Source: Novosphingobium sp. 9U
GTDB taxonomy: Bacteria > Pseudomonadota > Alphaproteobacteria > Sphingomonadales > Sphingomonadaceae
Length of the DNA stretch: 64,000 bases
Reading direction: 5' to 3'
Assembly (NCBI RefSeq): GCF_902506425.1
Contig: NZ_LR732469.1
Coordinates: forward strand, 2,284,770 to 2,348,769
A program made the translations under genes and the position numbers. The notes under the pieces were generated by a model. It ran no database searches and was not told where the DNA came from. It saw only the letters and a program-made list of their open reading frames with translations. The number at the start of each line of letters is the position of its first letter. The first letter of the stretch is position 1. Shown piece by piece: positions 54,893-64,000 of this stretch.

Positions 54893-56347
54893 TCAGTTTG
54901 GCCGCAGGATCGCAGCCTTGCCATCGATGTAGGGCTGCAGCCTTTCGTCGCCCGGCTGCGGCACCAGCACGAAGTCCGCCATCGTCAGGCGCCTCAGCCC
55001 CGTCACCTCGATGAGGAAGTCTGCAGCGGGGTCGCGATCCACGTTGCCGGCGATCCACGTCGTTGCACCGTCCGACCACGTGGTGACTTGTCCCGGCGGG
55101 GTGAAAACGCGCGAGGAAACCGGCGTGAATGGCTGGCGGCCCTCCTTGGTCGCGTCGGCATCCATGCGCGAGAGATCGATGCGGTCGCCTGGACCGAAAT
55201 CCAGGATCTGGTCTGCCGTGTCCGCGCCAGGGCGGCTGTCGGTCGGCCTCAGGAACACGAAGCGGTCGTTTCCTCCGCCACCCCGCAGGCGATCGCGTCC
55301 GCCGTGTCCGGCGATCCAGTCGTCTCCCGATCCGCCGGTAATCGCATCGTCGCGGGCACTTCCCTCTACCACCAGTGGCAAGCTGCCGGGCGGGCCGTAC
55401 TTCGTGTCCTCGCCGGCGCCGGTGATGAACAGCTTGCTCACCCTGGCGATGCTCGCTGCCTTCTGGCCCGGCGTGAGCCAGTCGGGTAAGCCCAGGCTTG
55501 TCATGTAGGCCGTCGGCCAGTGCGCCGCGACGACGTTGAACATCGAGCTGAAGCCCGTAGGGCCGGTGAGCGGCGGCAGGAAGTTGGAAATGCCGACGCG
55601 ATCGGTGCCGCCGTTGGTGATGACCGGGTCGTTCAGCGCCGTATAGCCGGTGAACACGGCATCGAGGGCACGAGGGCTGAGGCGGAAATACCGTGCCGAC
55701 TGCGGCGCCCAGTTGGGCACTCCGAACGCAACGATGCTGAGCCGCGAAGCGACTGCGTCCTTTCCGTGCCTGGCGACCGCGTCCATCCCCGCGAAGATCG
55801 CGTAGCCGGCGCCCAGCGAGTGGCCGGTCACATGGATGCGGGCATGGGCATAGCGTGGATCCTGCCAGATCCTCTCCAGCAACACGGCGGCCCATTTCGG
55901 CTCTGCCAGAACGCGGCCATGGGCGAGGGCCTCGCCCTGGATGAAGTCTCCCGCCGCTTGTGCGCCGCCAAAGGCGAGAACCACGTCGCTAACATTGCCT
56001 TCCCGGTCGAGCCGATCAACGATCCCCGCGAAGAACAGCCCGTCGCCCGTCCGCTCGACCCTTGCGTTGGTGTAGCCGGCGCCGAGCACGAGCGGCGGCG
56101 CTCCGACCTGCTTGTTCAACATCTGCCAAGCGGCGCCAAAGTACACGAGGTCCGGCAAGGTGACCGGAGCCGAAGTTGCCCGGAGAACCACTCCGCCGGT
56201 ATCGCCACCGACAGGCGCGCCTTGAACCGCAGGCTCGAGCACGGTGGTCGGTGGCGCCGTGCTGCCTAACTTCAACCCGATCAGCAGCAGGATCGCGGCG
56301 GTGGTTCCGCCAGTCGAAAGCAGCGTTATCTTGAGCGCTTTCTTCAC
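54893..56347 (-). CDS. Class 3-type lipase with RTX calcium-binding repeats
   Basis: A 484-aa alpha/beta-hydrolase from the GTG at 56347, which has AGGA upstream. Residues about 3-27 (KKALKITLLSTGGTTAAILL) form a hydrophobic anchor or signal. The lipase part has the nucleophile elbow HVTGHSLGAGYAIFAG near residue 200. After about residue 345 come RTX nonapeptide repeats, GGSGDDWIAGHGGRDRLRGG and GGNDRFVF, which bind calcium, followed by DQILDFGPGDRIDLS as in type I-secreted proteins. No type I secretion genes are nearby. An N-terminal membrane segment combined with RTX repeats is uncommon. Probably an extracytoplasmic lipase or esterase. Confidence 0.82.
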   Translation of the reverse strand: MKKALKITLLSTGGTTAAILLLIGLKLGSTAPPTTVLEPAVQGAPVGGDTGGVVLRATSAPVTLPDLVYFGAAWQMLNKQVGAPPLVLGAGYTNARVERTGDGLFFAGIVDRLDREGNVSDVVLAFGGAQAAGDFIQGEALAHGRVLAEPKWAAVLLERIWQDPRYAHARIHVTGHSLGAGYAIFAGMDAVARHGKDAVASRLSIVAFGVPNWAPQSARYFRLSPRALDAVFTGYTALNDPVITNGGTDRVGISNFLPPLTGPTGFSSMFNVVAAHWPTAYMTSLGLPDWLTPGQKAASIARVSKLFITGAGEDTKYGPPGSLPLVVEGSARDDAITGGSGDDWIAGHGGRDRLRGGGGNDRFVFLRPTDSRPGADTADQILDFGPGDRIDLSRMDADATKEGRQPFTPVSSRVFTPPGQVTTWSDGATTWIAGNVDRDPAADFLIEVTGLRRLTMADFVLVPQPGDERLQPYIDGKAAILRPN

Positions 56348-56568
56348 CGTGGCATCCTGCCCGTGTTCATCCGACCGGTGCGAAATCGCTACCGCATCGA
56401 AACAGACTTTGCCGCCCATGCTCGATCTACGCCAGCACCAGACCTGTGCCGACAGACAGCCGTGGTATGCCGCTCGCTATGCGGAGTGCCACGTCAAGTC
56501 AGACGCATGTTCTGCGACCTGCGATTGCACGGCGCCGCGCGATGTCACGCGATCATGGCGCTTGGCAG

Positions 56569-56644
56569 TGGTGCCCGGGGACGGAATCGAACCGCCGACA
56601 CCATGATTTTCAGTCATGTGCTCTACCAACTGAGCTACCCGGGC
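56569..56644 (-). tRNA. tRNA-Phe (GAA)
   Basis: A complete tRNA on the - strand from 56644 to 56569, with CCA encoded. The acceptor arm is GCCCGGG/CCCGGGC, followed by the D-loop TAGCTCAGTTGGTAGAGC. The anticodon loop CTGAAAA with stem CATGA/TCATG gives anticodon GAA. The T-loop contains GGTTCGATTCC. It lies 119 bases downstream of the yacG stop. All arms pair, so the call is firm. Confidence 0.96.
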
Positions 56645-56763
56645 ATCGCTTCGGCGGCGGCCCCGAAAGGCCGGCGAGCGGTTGGAGCAGCGCCTATGGC
56701 GAAGCCGATCCAGCTTGGCAACCCTGTTTCTTGGCCTGATTTTGGCCCCTGTCGGGCGGGCCG

Positions 56764-56931
56764 TTATTCTTCCTCGGCATCCTTGGGCGGAGCAGCGCGG
56801 CCGGGCACGGCGTAGCCTTCGTCGAGCCACTGCAGCAGGTCGCGGTCGCGACAGCGAGTGGAGCAGAAGGGGCTGTGTTCGGCCACGCGGGGCTTGCGGC
56901 AGATGGGGCAGGGGCGATCGGTGCGACTCAT
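56764..56931 (-). CDS. yacG: DNA gyrase inhibitor YacG
   Basis: A 55-aa zinc-ribbon protein with the two cysteine pairs in RPCPICRKP and [17 protein letters not shown], then the family continuation EGYAVPG and an acidic tail. YacG binds GyrB and inhibits gyrase. It is short enough to be missed by length filters. Its start overlaps the stop of the RNase E/G-family gene by four bases (ATGA), so it is coupled to it. The order maf, RNase E/G, yacG is a familiar block in sphingomonads, with infA next to it. Confidence 0.92.
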   Translation of the reverse strand: MSRTDRPCPICRKPRVAEHSPFCSTRCRDRDLLQWLDEGYAVPGRAAPPKDAEEE

Positions 56932-57935
56932 GATGCCAGTGCCTGCGCGAAGCCGCCGAGCGGTGCAAGCGTGGGGTCGGCTTGCCAGGCGATGGCGCGG
57001 CCGGTGCGGCGTACCGCCTCATCGCGCCACTCCGGTTCGACTGCGGCGATCACACGCGGGTGGGCTTGCGCAAGGAGGCTGCCGGGGCGGCTCTCGTCCT
57101 CCAGCCGACGCAGCAGCAGAAGCGCGCCGGCGCGCCACGGACCTCCTTGCACGGTGGCGAGTAGCGAGGGGCGCTCCAACCGCGAGATAAGTTGCACGAA
57201 GCCGAACCCGTTCATCGCCGTGCGCTGGTGTGGCCAGGTTGCCAGCGCATCGGCCAGCGCCTGGTCGAGCGCGCGCCGGTCCTCTCGGCTCTCCAGGCTG
57301 GGAAAGTCGATGCCGATCGATCCGGCAAGATCGAAGCGGCCGATGGCGCCGGCAATCACCGGGACCGCCGCGCGCGCTAGGGCAGGCGGAGGCAAGGTGC
57401 CGTCGATGTCGATCAGCGTCATTGCCGGTGTGGGGCTGAGGAGCAGGCTGCCGCTGGGGAAAGCTACGGTGCCGTCCAACACTTCGTTCAGCAACTCGGG
57501 CCAGGGGTCTTGCGGGAAGCGGCGAACGGTGCGCACCGGCAGTCCTGTTGCGCGCAAGCCATCAGCCAGGGCAGGGGCGGCACGCGGGCGCGCATCGGTG
57601 GGCCGCGCCTGGGCTCGCTTGTAGCGCCCTTTCTCCGCCAGACGCGCACGCGTGACCTGGACGCGCACGGGCGCGCCCTCGCGGGCGTCGGGCGGCAGGC
57701 CGTCGACGAGCGCTTCCTCGCCGGTGTCGAACAGCACAGTGCCGCGACGGGCACCGCGCGCGCGCGCGATCAGCTTGGCGTCGGCGATCAATCCGGCGTG
57801 GAGGCCGTCGTGGCGCTGCAGGCGAGCGGCCAGGATCTCCCCGCTGTCAACAAGGCCGCCTTCGACAAGGATCGCGCGATCCTCACCGATGCCCTGTTCG
57901 ACTAGCCACTCAGGCAATCGCGAACCCGGCGGCAC
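56928..57935 (-). CDS. RNase E/G family protein, minimal form
   Basis: A 335-aa endoribonuclease-like protein related to the catalytic core of RNase E/G. The pair of metal-binding segments is visible: [10 protein letters not shown] and [13 protein letters not shown], matching the two aspartates of RNase E. The N-terminal S1 domain is short and divergent, and the zinc-link cysteine motif of RNase E is absent, so it is clearly reduced. The GTG at 57935 overlaps the maf gene by 26 bases; a TTG at 57917 would shorten the overlap. It overlaps yacG at its end. RNase activity is likely but untested. Confidence 0.83.
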   Translation of the reverse strand: MPPGSRLPEWLVEQGIGEDRAILVEGGLVDSGEILAARLQRHDGLHAGLIADAKLIARARGARRGTVLFDTGEEALVDGLPPDAREGAPVRVQVTRARLAEKGRYKRAQARPTDARPRAAPALADGLRATGLPVRTVRRFPQDPWPELLNEVLDGTVAFPSGSLLLSPTPAMTLIDIDGTLPPPALARAAVPVIAGAIGRFDLAGSIGIDFPSLESREDRRALDQALADALATWPHQRTAMNGFGFVQLISRLERPSLLATVQGGPWRAGALLLLRRLEDESRPGSLLAQAHPRVIAAVEPEWRDEAVRRTGRAIAWQADPTLAPLGGFAQALAS

Positions 57936-58521
57936 GCAGCAGGGCGCGCGTCTCGAACAGCGGCAGGCCGACCACGCCCGAGTGGCTGCCCGAGATCCAC
58001 GCGATCAGCCCTTCGGCCGCGCCCTGGATGGCGTAGCCGCCTGCCTTGCCCTCCCACTCGCCGCCGGCAAGGTACGCAGCGATCTCCGCGGCGCTGAGCT
58101 GCTTGAAGCGCACTGCTGTTTCGGACAGGCGCTCACGCACTTTGCCGTCGGGCGAGCGCAAGGCTACGGCCGAAAGCACGCGGTGGCGGCGCCCGGAGAG
58201 TAGTTCCAGGCATTTTCGCGCGGTCGCCTCATCCTCGGCCTTGGGCAGGATGCGTCGGCCAACGGCGACCACCGTGTCGCCCGCGAGCACGCAGGCGTCC
58301 TCGCTCGGCACCGCGGCCGCCTTCTCGCGCGCCATGCGCCGCGCGTAAACGCGTGGCTCCTCGCGCGTCGCCGGTGTCTCGTCGATGTCGGCGGCAGCCA
58401 CGATGTCGGCGGCCAGGCCGAGGCGACCCAGCAGTTCACGCCGCCGCGGGCTGGCCGAGGCGAGGATCAGGCGAGGCATGGGCGACACGTCGGCGATCGA
58501 AGTTTCCGCAGGAGCGTTCAC
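57910..58521 (-). CDS. maf: Maf family nucleotide pyrophosphatase
   Basis: A 203-aa (or 189-aa from a second ATG at 58479) Maf/HAM1-like enzyme that hydrolyses non-canonical or UTP/dTTP-type nucleoside triphosphates as house-cleaning. The signature [19 protein letters not shown] is close to the N-terminus. [19 protein letters not shown] carries the catalytic aspartate, and [28 protein letters not shown] is the conserved C-terminal part. It sits between infA and the RNase E/G gene and overlaps the latter by 26 bases. The start is uncertain by 14 codons. Confidence 0.9.
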   Translation of the reverse strand: MNAPAETSIADVSPMPRLILASASPRRRELLGRLGLAADIVAAADIDETPATREEPRVYARRMAREKAAAVPSEDACVLAGDTVVAVGRRILPKAEDEATARKCLELLSGRRHRVLSAVALRSPDGKVRERLSETAVRFKQLSAAEIAAYLAGGEWEGKAGGYAIQGAAEGLIAWISGSHSGVVGLPLFETRALLRAAGFAIA

Positions 58522-58549
58522 GTCGTGGCTCCGGATCGGACGTCAGGAA

Positions 58550-58801
58550 CTAGTAAGCGCCAGGTCCGGGACCACCTCGGCCGGGCATAAATCGATAGGT
58601 GATGCGCGCCTTGGTGAGGTCGTAAGGTGTCAGCTCGCACAGGACCTCGTCGCCGACCAGCACGCGAATGCGGTTCTTGCGCATCTTGCCGGCGGTGTGA
58701 CCAAGCACTTCGTGGCCGTTTTCCAGCTCCACCCGGAACATCGCGTTAGGCAGCAGCTCGACTACCTTGCCGCGCATCTCGAGGAGTTCTTCTTTCGCCA
58801 T
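58550..58801 (-). CDS. infA: Translation initiation factor IF-1
   Basis: An 83-aa protein with the S1-like OB fold of IF-1: [20 protein letters not shown], then [19 protein letters not shown] and the end [15 protein letters not shown] with a glycine-rich tail. IF-1 binds the ribosomal A site during initiation. Length and sequence agree with alphaproteobacterial IF-1 (72-87 aa). It is the first gene of the - strand block infA, maf, RNase E/G, yacG. The 230 bases upstream, before the divergent receptor gene, must hold its promoter; none was clear by eye. Confidence 0.96.
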   Translation of the reverse strand: MAKEELLEMRGKVVELLPNAMFRVELENGHEVLGHTAGKMRKNRIRVLVGDEVLCELTPYDLTKARITYRFMPGRGGPGPGAY

Positions 58802-59031
58802 CGGCGATCAGTTTCCGTTTTTCATGTTCATCATCGCGGCGCGACATAGCTACGGCGCATGCAAAAGGGAAGTGTCGCTGGAATCTAGCGCCAGGGTGCT
58901 GACTTGCGGGAACTTGTTCGCACTTGCGACAATTTGGTGCACTCCGCGGCTTGTCCCTCGCCCGGCCTGCACGGCAAGGGCTGGTTCACGGCAAATCCGC
59001 AGAGAAGTCTGCAGGTCTTCGGAGAACTGGC

Positions 59032-61317
59032 GTGCGCTCCCTTCTTACTGCTTCCCTACTGGCCGGGGTCTCCCCCGTCGCGGCATTCGCGCAGGATACG
59101 GCGCAAGTGTCGCCTCCGGCGGTGCAGTCCCCTGGCAATGACGAGGACGACGAGGAGGACGAGGAACTGCGCAGCGGTGTCGACGCTTCGGGCGAGATCG
59201 TCGTCGTTGCCGGGCGCATCAAGGGCGAGGTGCAGACGCCGCAGCAACCGGTTGCCGTTTTCGACGAGGAGGAGATCGCTGCCTATGGCGCGGCCTCGAT
59301 CGACGAGCTGCTCGACGCGATCTCGCCGCAGACCGGCAGCGGGCGTGGACGCGGCGAGGGGCGGCCCGTGATCCTGCTGAACGGTCAGCGCATCTCCAGC
59401 TTCCGCGAAATGCGCTCGATCCCGCCCGAGGCGATCCGCCGCCTGCAAGTGCTGCCCGAGGAAGTGGCGCTGCGCTTCGGCTATCCGCCCAACCAGCGGG
59501 TCGTGAACATCATCCTCAAGGACAAGTACCAGAGCAAGCAGGTCTCGGGCGAGTTCAACTATCCCACGCGCGGCGGCTATTCGAACTACGAGGTCGAGGC
59601 CGGCACCTTCCGCATCGATGGCCAGCGGCGCACGACGATCGAGACCAAGATCACCGACACCTCGCTGCTCACCGAAGCCGAGCGCAACGTGATCCAGGAG
59701 CCTGGTACGGTGCCGACGGTGGCGGGCGATCCCGATCCAGCGCGCTACCGCAGTCTGGCGGCATCGAGCCGGGTGATCACGCTGGGCGGCACCTCGGCGA
59801 TGGGACTGGGCAAGGACGGTATCGGCGGCGGCCTGACGGTAAACGGCGCCTATACGCGCACCGACACCCGCTCGCTCTCCGGTCTCGACACGGTGCAGCT
59901 GACTGCGCCCAACGGCACCACCGCGCTGCGCAGTCTAGACGATCCGCTGCGTACGCGGGCGGCGTCTGACGCCTTCCAGGCCGGGCTTGCCTACAACCGT
60001 CCGCTGGGTGCCTGGCAGCTCACCGGCACGGTCGACGCGGGCTATACCGATGCGACCACCAAGGTGGACCGGCGCCTGACCTCCACACAGCTGGCCGGCC
60101 TGCGCGATGCGGCGGCGGCGGGTACGCTGGCGATCGCCGGGCCGCTTCCCAGCCTAGCGGACAACGGCTTCGATACCGCGCGTTCCAAGGACCTGACCGC
60201 CAGCTCGCTCGTGACCCTGGCCGGCAACGTCCTGCGCCTGCCCGCTGGCGAGGCCGCCGCCACCGTGCGGGCCGGGTTCGACTACAGCCGCAGCGACAAT
60301 CGAGACACGCGCAACGACTTCGGCTCGGTGGTGCTCGATCGCAGCGACGCCTCCGCCGGCATAAACCTGGCGCTGCCGCTGACCAGCAAGCGCGAGAACG
60401 TGCTCGGCGCGATCGGCGACTGGACGCTGAACCTCTCTGGCGGGATCGACCACCTGTCGGACTTCGGCACGCTGACCGACTGGAGCGCCGGCCTGACCTG
60501 GAACCCGACGAGCAAGCTCAGCTTCCAGGCGAGCTACATCGTCAACGAAGCGGCGCCTTCGCTAAGCCAGCTGGGCAGCCCCAACGTGCTGTCCTACAAC
60601 GTCACCACGTATGACTTCACCCGCGGCGAGACGGCGCTGGTGACGGTGACCTCGGGCGGCAATCCCGATCTGGTCGCCGAGAAGCAGCGCGACATCAAGC
60701 TCTCGGCGAACTGGCAGTTGCCGCTGTTTCAGCGCTCCAACCTGGTGGTCGAATACTTCCGCAACCGGTCGAGCGACGTGACGCAGTCGTTCCCGCTTCT
60801 GACGCCGGCGATCGAAGCCGCCTTCCCCGGCCGAGTGACGCGCGACGCCTCGGGTCGCCTGGTGTCGATCGATCGTCGTCCGGTGACCTTCGACGAGATC
60901 GCCAGCTCGCGCATGCGCTGGGGCCTGAATTTCGGCGGTCGGCTCGGCAGCGCCGAGGCGCAAGGCGGGCAAGGCCGTGGCGAGCGGGGCGGGGCGATGG
61001 GTATGCTGGGCCAGGCGCTCGGCGGCCCGGGCGGGCCTGGCGGACCTCCGCCGCCACCGCCAAGCGGTGGCTCGAACGCAAGCGGCGGTGGCGGCGGCCG
61101 GGGAGTGCAGGTCTCCATGCCCATCGAGCGCACGCCCTTCACCATCTCGATGATGGCGGGCATGTCGCGGTCCTTGGGGTTGCGCCAAGCAGCACCCATG
61201 CAGAAGCGGGTCGAGCCCTGGTCACGCGCCTGCGCGGCGCGCTGCAGCACCTGCTGCACTTCGAGCAGCTTGGTCGCCTTGACGCCCGAGTTCGCCGAGA
61301 CGGACTGCGAGCAGTAG
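59032..61317 (+). CDS. TonB-dependent receptor-like outer-membrane protein, C-terminus lost at a junction
   Basis: From the GTG at 59032 (GGAG eight bases upstream) the protein has a signal peptide [18 protein letters not shown] and a plug with [37 protein letters not shown] and [18 protein letters not shown]. Barrel strands follow to about residue 690. Around 61103-61106 the frame crosses into sequence antisense to bioB and reads about 70 meaningless residues ([17 protein letters not shown] onward) before a stop at 61317. It therefore lacks roughly 250 C-terminal residues and the terminal aromatic assembly signal of this family, and it probably does not make a working receptor. A hairpin, GCCACCGC-CAA-GCGGTGGC (61053-61071), lies next to the break. 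Confidence 0.8.
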   Translation: MRSLLTASLLAGVSPVAAFAQDTAQVSPPAVQSPGNDEDDEEDEELRSGVDASGEIVVVAGRIKGEVQTPQQPVAVFDEEEIAAYGAASIDELLDAISPQTGSGRGRGEGRPVILLNGQRISSFREMRSIPPEAIRRLQVLPEEVALRFGYPPNQRVVNIILKDKYQSKQVSGEFNYPTRGGYSNYEVEAGTFRIDGQRRTTIETKITDTSLLTEAERNVIQEPGTVPTVAGDPDPARYRSLAASSRVITLGGTSAMGLGKDGIGGGLTVNGAYTRTDTRSLSGLDTVQLTAPNGTTALRSLDDPLRTRAASDAFQAGLAYNRPLGAWQLTGTVDAGYTDATTKVDRRLTSTQLAGLRDAAAAGTLAIAGPLPSLADNGFDTARSKDLTASSLVTLAGNVLRLPAGEAAATVRAGFDYSRSDNRDTRNDFGSVVLDRSDASAGINLALPLTSKRENVLGAIGDWTLNLSGGIDHLSDFGTLTDWSAGLTWNPTSKLSFQASYIVNEAAPSLSQLGSPNVLSYNVTTYDFTRGETALVTVTSGGNPDLVAEKQRDIKLSANWQLPLFQRSNLVVEYFRNRSSDVTQSFPLLTPAIEAAFPGRVTRDASGRLVSIDRRPVTFDEIASSRMRWGLNFGGRLGSAEAQGGQGRGERGGAMGMLGQALGGPGGPGGPPPPPPSGGSNASGGGGGRGVQVSMPIERTPFTISMMAGMSRSLGLRQAAPMQKRVEPWSRACAARCSTCCTSSSLVALTPEFAETDCEQ

Positions 61318-61499
61318 CCGCAGTCCTCCACACAGCCGCCGGTCTTGATCGACAGCAGCGTGGAGAGCTGCACTTCGGCGGGGTCGAAGCTCTGCCGATG
61401 CACCTCGGCGGCGCGGTAGACCAGTTCGGTGAACGGCAGGTCGAACAACGCGGCGATCTCGTCGCGGGTCCAGTCGGTGCGGGGCTGCGTGTAGGTCAT
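60729..61499 (-). CDS. bioB: Biotin synthase BioB, truncated at the junction (chimeric tail)
   Basis: From the ATG at 61499 about 131 codons are true BioB: the N-terminal [20 protein letters not shown], the radical-SAM cluster motif in [13 protein letters not shown] (C-x3-C-x2-C), and [20 protein letters not shown]. It ends at METC, where the family continues with MTLGML. From about 61106 down to 60729 the open frame only reads antisense to the receptor gene. About 200 residues of the TIM barrel are therefore missing, so the enzyme cannot convert dethiobiotin to biotin. It begins 4 bases after the SDR stop, so it would be cotranscribed with the SDR and thiolase genes. Confidence 0.82.
   Translation of the reverse strand: MTYTQPRTDWTRDEIAALFDLPFTELVYRAAEVHRQSFDPAEVQLSTLLSIKTGGCVEDCGYCSQSVSANSGVKATKLLEVQQVLQRAAQARDQGSTRFCMGAAWRNPKDRDMPAIIEMVKGVRSMGMETCTPRPPPPPLAFEPPLGGGGGGPPGPPGPPSAWPSIPIAPPRSPRPCPPCASALPSRPPKFRPQRMRELAISSKVTGRRSIDTRRPEASRVTRPGKAASIAGVRSGNDCVTSLDRLRKYSTTRLER
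61053..61107. other. Head-on junction between receptor gene and bioB
   Basis: Left of about 61103 the sequence is receptor code on the + strand; right of about 61107 it is bioB on the - strand. Both genes lose their 3' ends here. The left flank is a glycine/proline-coding G/C-rich stretch with a perfect 8-bp hairpin at 61053-61071. It could be an inversion or deletion breakpoint or an assembly fold-back; the sequence alone cannot tell. Confidence 0.7.
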
Positions 61500-61503
61500 C
61501 GGG

Positions 61504-62433
61504 TCAGGCCTGTGCGAAGAGGGGCGGAATGGCCGCGAGTTCATCCGAGGTGCTGGTCGGGTCGAGGTAGTCGCCGAGCTTGCGGATCTGATCGGCGTGG
61601 GCGGCAAGGTCCTCGGGACCATGGTCAGGGTCGAACCATCCCTCGCCAACCACAAACCCCACTCTCGCGACCTTGCCGGAGGAGCTGGAGAAGACCTCGC
61701 CGTTGATGGTCGTATCCCGATGGGCGAGCCAGAGAACGGTCGGAGTGACGGCCGCAGGCGGTCCCATCGGCACGCGACCGCCGCGGATATCGGCCTGCCA
61801 GTCGTTGCCGCTTGCCTCCTTGCCGTCGAAGAAGGCGTCGCGGTTCATGCGCGTGACCGCCATCGGAGCGACCGCGTTCACGGTAATGCCGGTGCCCGCG
61901 ACTTCTTGTGCCAGGCACTTCGTCAGGCCAGCGACGCCCAGCTTGGCAGCGCCATAGGCGACCAGCGTCTCGTTGCCGGCGAACCCGGCGTTCGAGGTCG
62001 TGTTGACTATGCGGCCGTATCCTTGCTGCGCCATATGGGACCAGACGGCGGCACACATGTGGAAGGTGCCATCGAGCGTCACCGCCTGCATGGCGCGCCA
62101 GTCCTCGTCGCGGATCTGCGGCAGCGGCGCGAAGCTGATGATGCCAGCATTGTTGACCAGCACCGTGACCTTGCCAAACGCGCCGAGCGCGGCTTGCACG
62201 ATCGCCTCCGCGCCGGCGCGGGTTGCGACCGAGTTGCGGTCGGCCACGGCGCGACCACCCTTCGCGACGATCTCGTCGACGACCGTCTGGGCGACGCCAT
62301 GTTCGGCACCTTCCTCGATGCCGGGATCGTTGACGACCACCGCCGCTCCGCGCACTGCGAAGCCGAGCGCGTGTTCGCGGCCGAGACCGCGACCGGCCCC
62401 GGTTACGATCACGACATCGTCGTCGAAGCGCAT
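61504..62433 (-). CDS. SDR family oxidoreductase (multifunctional-enzyme-2-like 3-hydroxyacyl-CoA dehydrogenase type)
   Basis: A 309-aa short-chain dehydrogenase. The cofactor motif [19 protein letters not shown] is followed by AVVVNDPG, where the aspartate suggests NAD preference. The NNAG motif is [12 protein letters not shown], and the active-site tyrosine/lysine pair is in [12 protein letters not shown]. The long C-terminus and the GREHALGFA segment resemble the dehydrogenase unit of peroxisomal multifunctional enzyme type 2. It starts 11 bases after the thiolase stop and ends 4 bases before bioB. With the thiolase it would oxidise and then cleave a 3-hydroxyacyl-CoA. Confidence 0.88.
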   Translation of the reverse strand: MRFDDDVVIVTGAGRGLGREHALGFAVRGAAVVVNDPGIEEGAEHGVAQTVVDEIVAKGGRAVADRNSVATRAGAEAIVQAALGAFGKVTVLVNNAGIISFAPLPQIRDEDWRAMQAVTLDGTFHMCAAVWSHMAQQGYGRIVNTTSNAGFAGNETLVAYGAAKLGVAGLTKCLAQEVAGTGITVNAVAPMAVTRMNRDAFFDGKEASGNDWQADIRGGRVPMGPPAAVTPTVLWLAHRDTTINGEVFSSSSGKVARVGFVVGEGWFDPDHGPEDLAAHADQIRKLGDYLDPTSTSDELAAIPPLFAQA

Positions 62434-62444
62434 TTCGCGTTGGC

Positions 62445-63650
62445 TCACTGCGGGATCTCGAACAGGCCCGCCGCACCCATGCCGCCGGCGATGCACATCG
62501 ACACTACAGCATAGCGCGCGCCGCGACGCCGCGCCTCGAGTAGGACGCTGCCGGTCATCCGGGCGCCCGACATGCCGAAGGGATGGCCAAGCGCAATTGC
62601 GCCGCCGTTCACATTGATCTTCTCCGGATCGATGCCGAGCGTGTCGCGGCAGTAGAGGTACTGACTGGCGAAGGCCTCGTTGATCTCCCAAAGGTCGATG
62701 TCGGAGACCTTCAGACCGGCGCGGTCCAGCAACTTGGGAACGGCGAAGACCGGGCCGATGCCCATCTCCTCGGGCCCGCAGCCAGCAGCCTGGAAACCGC
62801 GGAAGATGCCGAGGATGTCCTTGCCTTCGGCCTCGGCGGTGGCGCGATCCATCAGGATCTGCGCGGCAGCGCCATCCGATAGCTGGCTCGCGTTGCCAGC
62901 CGTGATGAAGCGGCCTTCCTTGATGATCTGGCCGTCCTTCCACACCGGCTTGAGCTTCGCGAGGCCCTCGGCGGTGGTTTCGCCGCGGATGCCCTCGTCG
63001 GCCGCGAGCGTCACGGTTTCCGTGCCGGTGACGCTACCGTCCTTGGCGATCACGTTCTTGGTGACGGTGATGGGCGCGATTTCGTCGGCGAGGCGACCGG
63101 CTGCCGTAGCATCAGCCGCGCGCTGGTGGCTCAACGCTGCGATCTCATCCTGCGCTTCGCGGCTGATGCCGTAGCGCTCGGCGACAATCTCCGCGGTTTC
63201 GATCATCGCCATGTAGGCGTGCGGCTGCTGGTCGATCACGACCTGGGGCTGGCCGCGGTAAGTCGGCGCATGCGCGTTGCGGGTGTGCGTGATCGACTCC
63301 GCACCGCCGGTCAGCGCGACGTCGATATCGTTCGCCATGATGCTGCGCGCAGCAAGGGCGAGGGTGGTCAGGCCCGAACCGCACTTGCGATCGAGCGTGG
63401 TGCCCGGAATAGTCAGCGGCAGGCCCGCGGCGAAGCTGGCGGTCCGGGCGAGATTGCTGCCCTGGGTACCCCATTGGGTGCCGACGCCGACCAGCACGTC
63501 GTCGATGCGGGCAGGGTCGATATCCGCGCGGCGGATCGCCTCGTTCATCACGTGGCCCATGAACTCGGGCGCATCAGTGTTGTTGAACGCGCCCTTGAAT
63601 GCCTTGGCGACGCCGGTGCGGGCGGTGGAGATGATAGCGGCTTCACGCAT
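62445..63650 (-). CDS. Acetyl-CoA C-acyltransferase (thiolase)
   Basis: A 401-aa thiolase. The acylated cysteine is C90 in [18 protein letters not shown], the histidine is in [18 protein letters not shown], and the second cysteine is in [32 protein letters not shown] is the usual helix near the active site. The ATG at 63650 overlaps the stop of the upstream hydrolase gene by 8 bases. It is followed at once by the SDR gene, so the two should act together in a beta-oxidation-like step. It is a different branch from the thiolase at 24863-26116. Confidence 0.93.
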   Translation of the reverse strand: MREAAIISTARTGVAKAFKGAFNNTDAPEFMGHVMNEAIRRADIDPARIDDVLVGVGTQWGTQGSNLARTASFAAGLPLTIPGTTLDRKCGSGLTTLALAARSIMANDIDVALTGGAESITHTRNAHAPTYRGQPQVVIDQQPHAYMAMIETAEIVAERYGISREAQDEIAALSHQRAADATAAGRLADEIAPITVTKNVIAKDGSVTGTETVTLAADEGIRGETTAEGLAKLKPVWKDGQIIKEGRFITAGNASQLSDGAAAQILMDRATAEAEGKDILGIFRGFQAAGCGPEEMGIGPVFAVPKLLDRAGLKVSDIDLWEINEAFASQYLYCRDTLGIDPEKINVNGGAIALGHPFGMSGARMTGSVLLEARRRGARYAVVSMCIAGGMGAAGLFEIPQ

Positions 63651-64000
63651 GAACTAGTCTTTCGTTGGTGATCGTGCCGACCGGGTCGGCGAGGAAGGTG
63701 TCCACCAGCGCACAGAAAGCCTCTCGGCGTTGGTGGTGGAGCCAGTGGCTGGCGTCGGCGAAGCGGACGAGGCGGTGCTGGCGCAGGCGCGCGAGCCGCT
63801 CGGCCGGAGGGCGCGGGATCCAGCTGTCGTCCCCGTAGGCGAGCAGCGTGGGGCATGCGACGGCATCGAGGATCTGGTCCAGGCCGGTGCCGCTTTGGTC
63901 CTCGGGTGGACGCAAGCGGCAGGCGAGATCGTACTTCCAGCGGTAGCCGTGCACCGGATCCTGAATCACCCCGTAACGGGTGAGGTGAGCGACGGTAGCG
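63643..64000 (-). CDS. Alpha/beta hydrolase, partial at window edge
   Basis: The C-terminal 118 residues of an alpha/beta-hydrolase; the start and nucleophile elbow lie beyond 64000. PTLLAYGDDSWIPRPPAERL contains the usual acidic triad position, and RFADASHWLHHQRREAF contains the catalytic-histidine segment of the family. The frame is open to the edge (ATVAHLTRYGVIQDPVHGYR). It overlaps the thiolase start by 8 bases, so it heads the operon hydrolase, thiolase, SDR, bioB. It may cleave an ester or a C-C bond, or be a thioesterase; the missing half would help decide. Confidence 0.8.
   Translation of the reverse strand, partial: ATVAHLTRYGVIQDPVHGYRWKYDLACRLRPPEDQSGTGLDQILDAVACPTLLAYGDDSWIPRPPAERLARLRQHRLVRFADASHWLHHQRREAFCALVDTFLADPVGTITNERLVHA

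Noticed and set aside
61020..61103. Glycine/proline-coding G/C-rich stretch that looks like a short tandem repeat
   Set aside because: The units are irregular and fit a low-complexity linker of the receptor; it was not called a repeat array or CRISPR.
62871..62882. CATCCGATAGC resembling an operator box
   Set aside because: It lies within thiolase codons (SDGAA region), has no palindromic partner and no second box.

Overview
The window is a GC-rich, densely coded chromosomal segment of an alphaproteobacterium, most likely a sphingomonad (Novosphingobium/Sphingobium-like). Supporting signs are the block infA-maf-RNase E/G-yacG next to tRNA-Phe, three TonB-dependent receptors, NodT-type RND efflux, Spinster-type MFS carriers, and many CoA-thioester catabolism genes under TetR/IclR/MarR/GntR control. 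No phage, plasmid, IS or CRISPR features were seen.

Layout. 1-1207: end of a sulfate-activation operon (APS kinase, CysQ). 1271-8622: a + strand catabolic run: TetR, AcuI-type reductase, acyl-CoA synthetase, NTF2-like protein, SDR, aldehyde dehydrogenase, TetR. 8787-11829 (-): fused double acyl-CoA dehydrogenase and enoyl-CoA hydratase. 12019-14153 (+): DUF2889-like protein and amidohydrolase. 14318-23440: IclR regulator facing a crotonase, then a - strand run of two paralogous CoA-transferases, a 96-aa protein, an acyl-CoA synthetase, an apparently permuted CoA-transferase and a YtcJ-like amidohydrolase. 23772-24083: a small secreted protein with its own promoter and terminator. 24330-31660: MarR, thiolase, MFS, TonB receptor, DHDPR-like dehydrogenase. 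Together 1.2-31.7 kb looks like uptake, CoA activation and beta-oxidation-like breakdown of hydrophobic carboxylic acids; the substrate cannot be read from sequence.

31699-37653 (-) is a complete tripartite RND efflux operon, followed by a CPA1 antiporter. At 39.3-43.3 kb an Lrp regulator is divergent from a fused indolepyruvate:ferredoxin oxidoreductase. 43345-51352 (-) is a self-contained module: TonB receptor, carboxylesterase, LDHD-like D-2-hydroxyacid dehydrogenase, Spinster MFS, AraC, GntR. The same tandem palindromic operator lies before the receptor gene and before the regulator pair. Divergent from it, fructokinase and mannitol dehydrogenase form a hexitol pathway (51849-54229).

54261-54844 is a decayed serine beta-lactamase-family gene; next come an RTX-type lipase, tRNA-Phe and the housekeeping block. 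At about 61,106 a TonB-type receptor gene and bioB are both cut and joined head-on, which is either a real rearrangement breakpoint or an assembly chimera. The right end carries an SDR, a thiolase and a partial alpha/beta hydrolase upstream of the broken bioB. The strongest novel candidates are the operator-defined ester/hydroxyacid module, the permuted CoA-transferase and the receptor-bioB junction.
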